The position numbers and the translations under genes were made by a program. Below are positions 12,001 through 23,202 of a stretch of 64,000 nt of DNA, piece after piece. Position 1 is the stretch's first letter, and every line of letters starts with the position of its first letter. This DNA is from Lineus longissimus (taxonomy: Eukaryota; Nemertea; Pilidiophora; Heteronemertea; Lineidae): contig NC_088308.1 in assembly GCF_910592395.1 (NCBI RefSeq), positions 29,219,501 to 29,283,500 on the forward strand. Direction: 5' to 3'. The notes beneath the pieces are model-generated. The model ran no database searches. It was not told the origin of the DNA and saw nothing but the letters and a program-made list of their open reading frames with translations.

Positions 12001-13612
12001 TCATGTCATTTAACAAACTCTACATTTTACTTCAGCACATGCAGCTGGAAAGATATCTAGCTGCTCAGACTATTCGTAGTTGGTCACTGTTTGCAATGAT
12101 ATGAATATAAAAATTCATTGAAAACTCAACCCAATCATCAATCTTTGTAACTAATTTGTCCAGATGTGCGCCGCTTCTTATTTGAACACAGTTGCAACAT
12201 TTTGCAACATACGTTTCTTTGCATTTGAATGCAAAAAGTTATCAGAGTATAAATTCTAGAATCACAGTAAAGGTTTGCTTCTGATGGAATGATCTTGATT
12301 CTGACATTTTAAGAGTTGAAAACATATCTTGTGTCAAAAACTAATTAAGGAGATCATATCCTTGATTATCTTGTCTCTGATATTGGTACACCATAAGCTG
12401 TTCATGATGTGGTTGTAATATCTTAACGCAAGATAGTGGTAACCATCTGTCACTTGGGATGATGGATTATTAGTATTGCTCGGTACTTGTTGCTATAGTT
12501 TATATCAAGTTAGCTTCGGGGTGAACGAGTTTCTTTTTAAGTTCCCTTAGTGCCAAAAGAAAGTTTAAGCCCCTTTTTTCATATTAATAGTGCATAGCCC
12601 TTGTGTTAGTAAAGGTTTACCTGGACATCTAAGGGTATGTTGGTCGTGGAGAGCGGTAATCACATTTATCTACTGTTAGAGATATATGTACTCATGGTGA
12701 ACTTAAATTAGTAAGAAGTCATCCAAAAAGTTACAGGTAACTGTTGACACAACGTAGCAATGAACACGCACCCAATATTACAGATGGTCACAAATCATCT
12801 TAAGGATGATAAACCACATCCTATCTCCTCTTCTCTGAAAGTTAATCTCTGACGAGACATTGACCACGACCATCTACCTGCCGCCCCGGGCAAGCGAGCT
12901 AGATCTACTCACTCTGTCAACTTACTAATAGATATAATTACTCCAATAATCAATGCTAAAATGCTGACTCATTAGTATGGCCCTTGGTCAAACCTCCGTC
13001 GCCTTTGTTTGTGATGAACCGTGGAGTCTGGCCTATCTTGTTTACAGTAGCATCCTAGGAAGGTGATCTGATTTGTTTGATATCAAAGAGACTTGGAAGT
13101 CCCACCGTAGAGGGCGGACTGGCTTAAAGTTGCTGCGACGGCTGGTTTGAGGTCGATGATGTTCCTGACTGTGACAATGACGCATTTTGTCTCACGATGT
13201 AACAGTGACCTTCTTGGGATTACCTTCACACATTTTGTCACAGTTGATGCAGTTTCCTCTATGGTATGAACTCTCGCTCACAAGAGAGGGACGTTGACTG
13301 GAAGTTTCGATCGATTCCCAGCCAAAGGTTAACTTTCATTTCGTTGTTGGTGTAATATGTGAATCGGTCCTTCCTAAGATCTCTTAGCCATGCTTACGGA
13401 TCTGCTCCAGACTGACATCAGATTAGTGTTCCACAGAGATATTAAGCTGAACTTTTTTGCAGTTTCCCATTTCAAATGGATTTTACCCCAAAAACAAAAG
13501 GATCAATTTCCACATTTGTTCATTCTTGTTTCTCATAAATCCCTTCAAGGAACAAGATGCTGAGCTACTAAATTAAAGTGTGAAAAATGCGCTTGTATTG
13601 TGTTTTGTTTCA
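9058..13612. other. Gene-less stretch with one tight hairpin
   Basis: Frames are all below about 75 codons and unrecognised. Splice-acceptor-like sites followed by short open stretches occur at 9089 (with a GTGAGT donor after 9155) and at 10754, but neither predicted peptide is recognisable. The only distinct structure is the inverted repeat at 9567-9600, listed separately. Confidence 0.45.
9567..9600. repeat. Hairpin-forming inverted repeat, 16-bp arms
   Basis: The left arm ATGACGACTTTGATAA and right arm TTATCAAAATCGTCAT are separated by two bases. The arms are complementary except for one position, which would be a G-U pair in RNA on one strand. The spacer is too short for a microRNA precursor loop, so a DNA palindrome or decayed transposon end is more likely. 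Confidence 0.8.
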
Positions 13613-13739
13613 GGTGTGATGTCATGGATCACGTTCAGCTGCCGATGTGCCTGAACATGATCTTTTTCCCATACCCTAATCACGACAAGAACAATCCTGC
13701 CTTGGGGTTGATGAGTAATGCGCAGTTTTACAATAATTA
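13613..13739 (+). other. Candidate terminal coding exon, unrecognised
   Basis: A good acceptor (T-rich tract ending TTTCAG) is followed by a frame open for 41 codons to TAA at 13737-13739. The peptide includes the block LPMCLNM and, five residues further on, PNHDKNN. Many codons end in G or C although the flanks are AT-rich, the main reason to notice it. A cysteine followed by a PN a few residues later faintly recalls the start of frizzled-type cysteine-rich domains, but spacing and the tyrosine do not fit, so I do not assign that family. A weak internal donor (TGA then GTAATG) near 13713 would shorten it. No partner exon is identified. It may be chance. Confidence 0.2.
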
Positions 13740-14777
13740 ACAAGTCTGTTGGAAACATAATGGGTGAAATGCCTCCAGGGCTTCTCTTTCACGCCAAGAC
13801 ATCTCCAAAATTTCCGACTGATTTCAAAAAGTGAAAAGATTTTGGACAGCTTGTGGATTTCAGTTTGTTCTTGGAAACAGAATGACCAGTCATGTGTGAA
13901 TTAGGTAACAAGACCTACATTTTTCATGTTTTCTTTTGTTTCATTGTTTGATATTCAAATCACTGCCTACTTCATTTACTAAGGGGAAACCATGCCTTCA
14001 CTGACATTTGTTTTGGTTGGCTTCATGTTGAAAGAGAAACAAGTCATTTGCTTTTTCTTTCCGCCGTCGGATGCATCTTTGGATAAGGTCTCTACTCTCT
14101 CAACTTTCATGAGACTTGTTTCGGTTTTGAGCGGCAGAGGAGAAAACCTAGCTTATATATCCACGAGGTTATATATCCTGTGCTGGTTCTGTGAGGCTGT
14201 CTCAGATGGCAGTGTTGATCCTTTCCTTTATATTGGCTCTTCATCCTGGTGATGTTATCACTGAAGGTTTGGGTGTTCCTCGACCCATCCTTTAAGGAGT
14301 TTGTACGAGGTCCATGACAGGGCAAGATCCACTTGGTGAACTGTGTCTAACGTACAACTTCAGACCAAGACTTCACTATCACCGTCCTTTTCGACCGCAG
14401 TGCGAACAAATATTGAGCCGATTTCTTCAAAGTTTTTTCAAAAGATGGATGCTCATTACTGATGTCTAGATACCTAAAAAGTCCCAAAATAAGTCCCAGA
14501 TCTCACTCATGATATGACTGCAAGAGAAGATCGACTTTCCCATGATCACAAACTTGATGACCGACGAATGATAAAGAATGAAAGACAAGTGATCTGCCAA
14601 AGATCACACAGCCGATGACCAAACGATTCCTTCTTTGTAGATTTGATAACCTCAAAAAGCACATCTACTTTTCCACCTGTACTTTCCCGGGGTACTTTCT
14701 CAATCCCCGACAAAAGCCCAAGGGAGCGAAACTACTTCGGTTTGGAGCGGAACCATCGCAATTCGTGCTGGGTACCT
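13740..14777. other. Gene-less flank of the 65-bp minisatellite
   Basis: Two overlapping frames on opposite strands (plus 13992-14252 and minus 14107-14325) are of chance length and unrecognised. The last 100 bases become noticeably GC-richer and contain CCCGGGG-type motifs before the array begins. The array's CTGGGTACC motif already appears just before 14778, so the array's left edge is slightly eroded. Confidence 0.45.
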
Positions 14778-15406
14778 GCCTGTGTTGGTGATTGAACTGG
14801 AACTGGGTACCTTTAAGGAAAGTTCAGTGTTCTCAACCCATCGCCTGTGTTGGTGATTGAACTGGTACTGGGTACCTTTAAGGAAAGTTCAGTGTTCTCA
14901 ACCCAACGCCTGTATTGGTGACTGAACTGGTACTGGGTACCTTTAAGGAAAGGGCAGTGTTCTCAACCCATCGCCTGTATTGGTGACTGAACTGGAACTG
15001 GGTACCTTTAAGGAAAGTTCAGTGTTCTCAACCCATCGCCTGTATTGGTGACTGAACTGGTACTGGGTACCTTTAAGGAAAGTTCAGTGTTCTCAACCCA
15101 TCGCCTGTATTGGTGACTGAACTGGTACTGGGTACCTTTAAGGAAAGTGCAGTGTTCTCAATCCATCGCCTGTATTGGTGACTGAACTCGAACTGGGTAC
15201 CTTTAAGGAAAGTTCAGTGTTCTCAACCCAACGCCTGTATTGGTGACTGAACTGGAACTGGGTACCTTTAAGGAAAGTTCAGTGTTCTCAACCCATCGCC
15301 TGTATTGGTGACTGAACTGGTACTGGGTACCTTTAAGGAAAGTGCAGTGTTCTCAACCCATCGCCTGTATTGGTGACTGAACTGGTACTGGGTACCTTTA
15401 AGGAAA
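14778..15406. repeat. Minisatellite, 65-bp unit, about 9.7 copies
   Basis: Units begin GCCTGTRTTGGTGAYTGAAC at 14778, 14843, 14908, 14973, 15038, 15103, 15168, 15233, 15298 and 15363, an exact 65-bp step. Each contains ACTGGGTACC, TTTAAGGAAAG and TGTTCTCAACCCA. Copies differ at a few recurrent positions: TGTGTT in the first two units versus TGTATT later, GGAACTGG versus GGTACTGG, and AGTTCAG, AGTGCAG or AGGGCAG. The last copy decays after AAGGAAA. The unit length is not a multiple of three, so it does not encode a repeat protein. Confidence 0.97.
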
Positions 15407-18400
15407 CTTTCTTGTCCAGAACCCAATCACTTCTTATAATTTGTCAAGTGAGCACAACATGCACCACAGGAACGTACTGCAATAATGCATTAGTCAAACA
15501 CGGATTTACAATTTAGTGTGTCTGTCTCTGTGGGAACTGTTCGCGGTGGCTGCAGCCGCAGAGATAATAGGGAAGCCATGTCGTTAATATTTGGTACAAG
15601 CAGCTTCCACCTGTGCTCGATATTGTGACGGTGATGCGTAATTAATTATCTAATGGTATTGTCTACAGCTGGTCCAACTCTAATGCATTCATCAACCTGG
15701 GATATGCATTAAACATTCATTGTCTCCAATAGTTGATGGCGCATTTTGCCACTTAGCCATGTTGGCTGTTAAGCTTTGCTGAAAGAATGACACTGAACCA
15801 TTGGTATATTCAAGCAACTGAGATGCTTTGAGATAAAACAAGAGATAAAAACTTAGGTCTTTGGTTGTGCAATATGAAAGCGAACACAATGTTCATTCTG
15901 TTCTTTAAGAAGCATGCTGTTTTTGAAAAGCATCCACCTGACCTCCGACATTGACATTGAAAATAAATAATCTAAGCTTGCCTGACACTGAAGGAATATG
16001 AAATGAACGTTATGCAGATTTTATTCAGTATTCAACCAGTGAGCATGCATCACAATAGGTTGTGGGGATTTGTGAAGCTTGTGTAACAATAGCTTATGGG
16101 GATCTATACGACTTTAAAGCAAAGGTGAATTTAATTCGATTCTCGTCACAGTCTTTTGAAATAGAAAAACACAATACCTCTCAACTAAAACTTAAGGGTT
16201 ATGCAACAATCTTTGTTCCAAGTGGTTTGAGCGGCTTTTATTTTTATTGTAGTCAACAATGCCTCTTAGAATGAATATGGCCACGTAATCGTGTGGTCTC
16301 ATTGACTTTTGTTAATTTTGAATGGTAGAGTAGACTGCATTTATCGTTCTGTCTGGTTTCGCGTGCAACATAGAAACAAAAACAATTTGCAGTGGTGAAA
16401 CCCTTTGGGCATGAGCCTGGCTTCAAGAATATATAACTGTCCGCATTTCAGTGCCACTGTCTAAAGACATAATAATATATCGCACACAGTGGCTGGTGAA
16501 TACTCTTAACTCCAGTGATGAGTATCATCATGTAAACCAATCAAAGAGTTAATGCACACACCATTTCATTTCACATATTGCTCACTGATCATTAACTAAT
16601 GAACTGGTTTTCTTACCAAAGGTTATGCGACAGTGTTTAAGAAAAACTCATCGCCATCAATGACATCCTTACTATAGATCTATGAATAGAACACATCTTG
16701 CAATTGGTAGGAAAAACGTCTGATATCAGTTGTGTTCGGATTTTGTGGCATATATTAAAATAATGCCTGTTGCCTCGGGGCTAATCCTGAATGACATGAA
16801 ATGCTTAAAGGATGCAACAGTGAGATACTCTTGACAGATCCCTTTGTCTGACTCGGCTTACTCCACCCAGGTAAATAAATGGTACAGTTCAGAAATGCTC
16901 AGGTTATAGCCATTGAGCGTGGACTGAGAAGCTTATCTGTGGTGTTCTGAAAGTTTGATGACTCGTGGGGTTAACATATGAAGTCAGATGATATTCTTTA
17001 CAGTAGTTGATATCAGACTGTAAATAACGCACCCCGACACAACTTTAACCTTATCTAAAATAATTTTCACCCGACCAGAATTGAAATCATATCATGTACC
17101 TTTGTCTACACATATCAGCTTCTGTACCTAAAGTATCACAATACAATATGTGAGGCATGTATCGATTAAGCCGTGTAGCGTTTGATGTCCGCTACAAACA
17201 AGACCTCGCTAGCAGAGCTCACCTTATACCTCAAAGGATTAATTGGCTGTCTCCTTAAAAGTACACCTGTAACTTTCTGATTGGCTGTTTCCTGCTGTCA
17301 ATCTCTGGCCATGGATCAGTTATCCCCAGCAACAGGTAGGTTTGGGTATCGGTGATTTAGTCTCGATCATCTAACGACTGACTTGCTCGCATTGGTATCT
17401 TCTGATCATCTGCATGGTATTGGATGTCTTATACTCTCGACTCGTCCACATTGTATTATTTTCAATGCATGTAGTTGTAAATCGAAGTTGTCAGGAAGAT
17501 GACGACCTGATTACTGTTGAGGCAGTTTCATTTGACGTAATTGCTGAAGCGCTGCTGACCAAGCTGATGGTGGTTGGGCACACGTTTCAACCCACGATCT
17601 AACTACGGTACTGTTCACGACTGGTTACTCACATGCATTTAGCATGACAAGACAAGTGTTGCTTTAAAGTTTCACCCGTGTGGTGGGCATCAAGTGATTA
17701 ACGCTGATTCACTTTATCTCACGCTAAGATATTGGCATTGTGCCGTTGTGTTACTGAGTAAGGCTAAGATAGCGACCCTTTCAAAGGAATTATCACGCCA
17801 GTCAGATGTCTAAATCCGATCCAAATGAAAGCAAATATAAATACGAGCAAATGTCCAGTGATCTTCAAAGAGAAAGTTGCTCCATTCACCGTTTCCAGAA
17901 AGGTTATCTTTCATATGTTGAGATTTCCATTCGGTGCATGGAGATATTGTTACTTCACCACATCAAAGGTCTACTCTTTCTTGCTAAAGAAGTTGAGGGG
18001 GATTCTGAAGGAAACGACTTCAATAATGGAAGGTCATATTGCGCTATTCTCTGCCTCACTCATGAGCGTTTCTTATTGTTTTTCTCAATGGTTGATGTGC
18101 AGTAGAGTCACATGTAAGAGGAGTCACATAGTCTTGCTTAGTTCATTCCACTAAAGGCAAAAATATATCAACGTCCCTCAGTGACATTACCATGAAGTTC
18201 CTCTGGTCATGACTTCACCGCAAATTATCACTTATGTGATTGACTTTGCATGTTTACAACAGTATTTTTCTGTTGCTGAGTGATTTCCATGTTAACCATA
18301 CGCCCATATATTCACGCTAGTAACACTTGCACATCCTTAGTAATTGCTCAGGGGTGCTAAACTGTTGCATTCCGGATGTTATCAAGATCCTGTTTGTGAG

Positions 18401-21400
18401 TATAAACCTTTGAAAGTTTTCTTACGTCCCTCCTTCCAGAACAGTATAGTGCTACTATTGTTTCACCTAGTTACCGAAAAAAACCCTCACAAAGTTAACA
18501 TGTTTGACCCATTGACGTCTTACCTGACATTGCCATTCTGCCTGCCACTGAAGGTCTGTATGTCAGGTTTTTCTGCATAAGTTACTTTGGTGAAGCTGAG
18601 CAGTAAAGGTTACAAAGTCAGTAGGCTTAACGTGCTTGACCTATGAAGAAGAAAAAAAGTGGAAGGTTACTTTATGTGTCATGCTTAGAGAGCATCACTG
18701 CACGACCCACTCCCAGTCGCGGGCCTTTGTAAGATAAACCTTTTCGTTTTTGACTGCAACATGACCATACCTAAGATACTTCAGTTTGCACCGCGGTTAT
18801 TTCCGTTCTCCATACCTTGAACCACTTCAAGACGATGAAACAAACAAAGAATTCGTAAGAAAGGGAACAACCTGTTGGACCTGCTGGGTACCTATTACAT
18901 CAATCAAACGTCGACCCGGTGGCCCCGCTTGTTGATCAAATCAAGACCGAATTCATGAAACATGCAGCTCAGCAACAACCTGTTGGAATGCGAACAGGTA
19001 GCAGTGACAATTTGAAACACCTGAGCCAATCTTGATCAATCACTGCAAAGCAACAACAATGATGTACAAGAGTGACGAACAAAGTGTGTTGCTGAAGAGT
19101 ACAGCTGTGTTTCGGCATGCTTCGAGAGGTTCGTGATCGCATCCAAGTTGTTGTTACGCATACCTGATAAGAAGGTGATTTCAAACATCTTGGTTAGTAA
19201 AGTTTACTACGTGGGTGTTGTGTGTACTGTTACTGGTTCACACCACTGCTCTGATCTGTTGAAAACAATGAAGGAAAAGCAGGCTAGCCAACTTTACTCG
19301 CAATTGAAGTTGCGGGTTCTTTTAAAGAGAACAAGCAGGAGACTATGCTTTTCTTCTAGGTGGTAGGCTCTTCTTGAAACAAAACTACCTGCTCTCCGAA
19401 GGGAGGTAATGAAGTAAACTACTTAAATTACGAACGAAATAGAAGAGCGAGGTAGCGATGGCATTGGCTTCAATGGATATATGATCCTTTTGCACTAACC
19501 TTGCTGCAGTTTGCACCAAAGTCTTAATGCTGAGATCGATGCGGTTAGAATGTTAATGACAGTACACTCGCATTTGAACCCTAAGTTTTCAGAGATAAAG
19601 GAAGAAGCCTACTTGGACTGACCTGCTAATTGCGAACTCATCCCTGATTCATCTTCCATCGATGTAATATTTGAAACAGTAGGAGGTTGTGTTTGTTCTA
19701 TGGGGTGGTACTTGTTCCCTGGTCATCGTCGTATTTTAGGTTATGTCAATTCGGTGGTGTATTGTTTAAGATGGCCACCCGTGCTTGGTTGGGGTGCGAA
19801 TGGATAGGTACTTGTATATGGAGAAGCTGCCTAAACTTTGAGTGATACAGTGCAAAGGCCTTATTGTCACAAGCAAAACATCATGATACAATACGCGTAT
19901 GTTGTCTATTGAAGCACTCCTGAGACTATGATAGAAATGGTGAGCTACAAGTGGTTTTGTTGGAAACACCTTGTGTGTGAAATATCTCAGTAGCCAGGCA
20001 TGGCCGAGTGCAGTGTAAATACTTCTTCCGAGAAACACTCAGAATATCCCGGGACTGGAATAGCTATTGTTGCAGCACTCGAGGCATCTTGATCTTTCAT
20101 TGGTGCGGTGTTGTCAGAAGGCAGCGATGCGCAATGTTTTACGAATTCCTTGTCCAAGTCTTCATGAGCTTGCATCACCTATCGGTCATATCCACTATCT
20201 GCCCCGGGCTGACATATTGAGATACAGAATGCTAGCTAGCTAGAGTTCAGTAAACTTTTCGTAGCCAGAGGTTAGAACATGATAGCCTTCGATAATGTTC
20301 CTGTGGCACCTCCCCAAAGGAGCTCTAATGACGATAGCGCAAAAATCCATTGAACTTCTCACCTTCAAAGAGGGAAATAATTGCACGTAATATCGATCAG
20401 ATATTGGGTATTGATTTGTGTATTGGAATAGATCCGTATAATAGATTGGGTGAGGAACAGGGATGGTGGGGATACTGGTACTCTTCTTCTCTGTCTTTAT
20501 GTTCACCTAAGGCTTGTCCTTCCCTTCTCCGCACACAGATCGGTGCGGGTCAATTGGTGGCCATACTCTGTAACGCTGATCTCAGTTTTCATCGAAGCCA
20601 CTCTCCTCGCGAAGAATAGACTAATCCATCGCTGCTGTGATGCTCACCCCTCCTAAACAGGCAGTTCAAAAATAACATGGAAAACCCATGTGCGACCATT
20701 GTAACTCATCTTCACTCTGAAATCCCATACTAGTATGAGTTGGATGAAATGAAAAAGGATAAAAAAAGAATACACTAGCATTTTCTGTCTGTTGGGACTA
20801 ATTTGAACGGCTAGATTTAGAATCAGACGCATCCACAGAGAGTGGATAGTCTGACCAAGTCAGTAGATGGTGGTGAAACGAGTGTGGTATCTATGAATGG
20901 GTCCATTTCGGCCGGCGTTTCGGGAATACCCTGCACCTCTCGGCTCCAGGCTCTTAAATGACAAGATGCTGGATTTAAACAAAGTGGTGGCGTTTTTTTG
21001 CAAAACAAGCGACTTCTCTGATATTAATACTCATGCTCAAAGTATTGATCGCTTCTTCCAATTATGAACTCAATCATTTGCAGCAGGTTACAATGTTTGT
21101 TTGTGATAGTTAAGAAGGTCATGTCTACTACCAAGTCTAGAATTAGTAGTAGACAGAAAAGCCTTAGGCTCTTCGCTGCCTTTTGATCTATAGAAGCTTT
21201 TGCTTTATTGTCCTGAGAGTCTGGACTATGTAACTTAAACCCCTTTCAGTTTGCCAATTAAAACTAGTTTTTTTCCATTGGCTGGCGAAAAGGTGCAGGA
21301 TGCCCTTAGGATTCATCTTAAACGGTGTTATCAATGTTTTTTTAGGAACTAAACTGAATTTGGTTTACAGCTAGCTGGGTTCGCTAACATTAACTGCTGG

Positions 21401-23094
21401 AATATGTCACCCTGTACGTCCGATTTTCTTAACCGTACATGACGGATCCAGTTGGCCAGTGTATGTGAGCCAAGCTTTCTGTTTCTTCCGCGGGCATGAA
21501 GACTTTTGTAAGAAGGGTAGCGCCATGTTATGAACATCGAAAGTTTACGCAGTTTTAAGGGTATGGCATGTGTGAAAGTTTTAGTAAATATCACTTATAT
21601 CTAAAGGAATAAATCACCATGTTAATCTAAGCAGCAACTAAGTCAACCTCAGATTTCCACACCAACACAATGCTTGCCAAGCTTATGATACATGCATATG
21701 TCCGAATGCTATTGAAAGGATGAGTTGATTTCTGCCATGACTCTTGTTCTTAGGCTGCAAACGATGGCTAAAAACTATCTAGCACTTGAACATGCTTAAT
21801 TGTTGAATCAGAAAAACCAAAGACAGCAAATCACATGTTTAAAGCTCCAAGCTTCTTTTGAACTTTCTAGTTGCTTCAGTAGCTTCTCTTGATTAAAGGG
21901 TCCTAAAGTATCTCCGTAATCACCCCGGCACAAAGCTACATTTTTATGCCTCCATTTGTAGCTTCTCTATCATGCCATCAGCCGAGTAGCTGATGTTGAT
22001 GTTGCTGCTAATTAGTAAGCGCTCTCATTAGCTAATTGCCCTAGCTGATCTAGTAAGTATCTCACATCCTGGGTGATGATTTGACGGATCTGTTCAATTT
22101 AATGAGAGTCTTTGACTCGGACATCTTTTCACCATTTTCTAATATCTTGAAATGCTACACGGTGATTACTTCAATAAAGTAATGGAGTCGATGAAGGAAA
22201 AAAAAGCTCCATCAATCTTGAAGTCAAGTGGCCTGTGATTTGATTTTGTTTGATTTTGTCATGAAACGGCTGACAGAGCTTGGAGACTAGGCTTCATGAA
22301 GCGGGTTGAAAGTCTAATGGATTAAATTGATAATTGATTGTTTCAATTAGTCAATACTCAATCTTCTAATATTGGCACCACCATGTAACATTTGCTTAGT
22401 CGTTGAAATCAGTTTTTCAGGCGTTGTGATATACTTCGCAGTTGATTAATGTTGTACAGTTCGTGATTGTATCAGTAGTTGTACTGTAGTGGTTAACTTT
22501 ATCATATTTGTATCTTGGTGATCATCATAGGTTACATGTGGCCCTCATAGACCATGTAGCCGTCACAATGTCTCATCGTGCCCTTGACAAGAATATCTTA
22601 TATGTTTCAAGCGTAAGGAACAGCTGAAGCCTCTTCGCCCATGTTTTTCTTTGAGGACAGAAGGCTTTTCAGTTGGTCTTGTGACATATCCGTGTTGGTG
22701 TACAAAGTGAACATGTTTGAACTTAGTACTTGCTAGTTTCCTATAATGTTACATGTGTATTGTTTCGTGACTTCAGTGCAACCTTTTGTTTCTGCTGCCG
22801 AAACATGCACCCTGATTACCAAATAGAAGAACCTTTCCTCAGTCAACCTTTGCTCACTTGAGTCACACTCCCTTTCCCAAGGTCATAAATTACCCTCTAA
22901 TGTCTGAGAACCTCTCCATGCTTGACCATCTACGGTGATCTAGGTGATGAACCGGTTCCACTGTCTGTTCACCAAGCTGGCAGGTTGACCATGTGTCTTT
23001 CCCAAGTGGCCAGTGAAGGCATCTTGGCGGTAGCACCATTTGTCATGGTGCGTGCACACTGGCATGAGAGTGGCTCTTTTACAATCCTAGTACA
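15407..23094. other. Long gene-less stretch
   Basis: No gene is recognised across about 7.7 kb. Two overlapping plus frames at 17806-18154 (99 and 109 codons) and a cluster of short frames on both strands near 19.8-20.7 kb are at chance length and unrecognised. Homeodomain-core-rich spots occur at 15639-15648 (TAATTAATTA followed by a GATA motif on the other strand) and at 22007-22040. These could belong to regulatory DNA, but nothing in the sequence alone proves it. Confidence 0.45.
22007..22040. promoter_or_regulatory. Paired TAATT-core motif cluster, possible enhancer fragment
   Basis: GCTAATTAG at 22007-22015 and CATTAGCTAATTG at 22027-22039 sit about 11 bp apart and are roughly inverted copies of each other. 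TAATTA/TAATTG cores are the usual targets of homeodomain factors. The pairing and spacing are seen directly; a regulatory role is inference only, since single TAATTA cores are common by chance. Confidence 0.2.
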
Positions 23095-23202
23095 GCTCAA
23101 AATGAACCAACATCACGAAAATCATCAGTCCAAAAACTTTTTTGACTTTGAAAATCTTTCAAAATTTTGAAATGACTAACTTCTGAAAAAATTTCTCAGA
23201 CA
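23095..23202 (-). mobile_element. Core fragment of the same inverted-repeat element family
   Basis: The block from GCTCAAAATGAAC through the T-rich motif TTTTTTGACTTTGAAAAT and CAAAATTTTGAA matches, in the same order, the core of the 7.1-7.5 kb copy (7240-7317). Neither CAGTGGAACCCC end nor the GTAAC/CGACC subterminal motif is present nearby, so this is an internal remnant. It overlaps and terminates a spurious plus-strand frame that runs 22922-23170. Confidence 0.7.
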
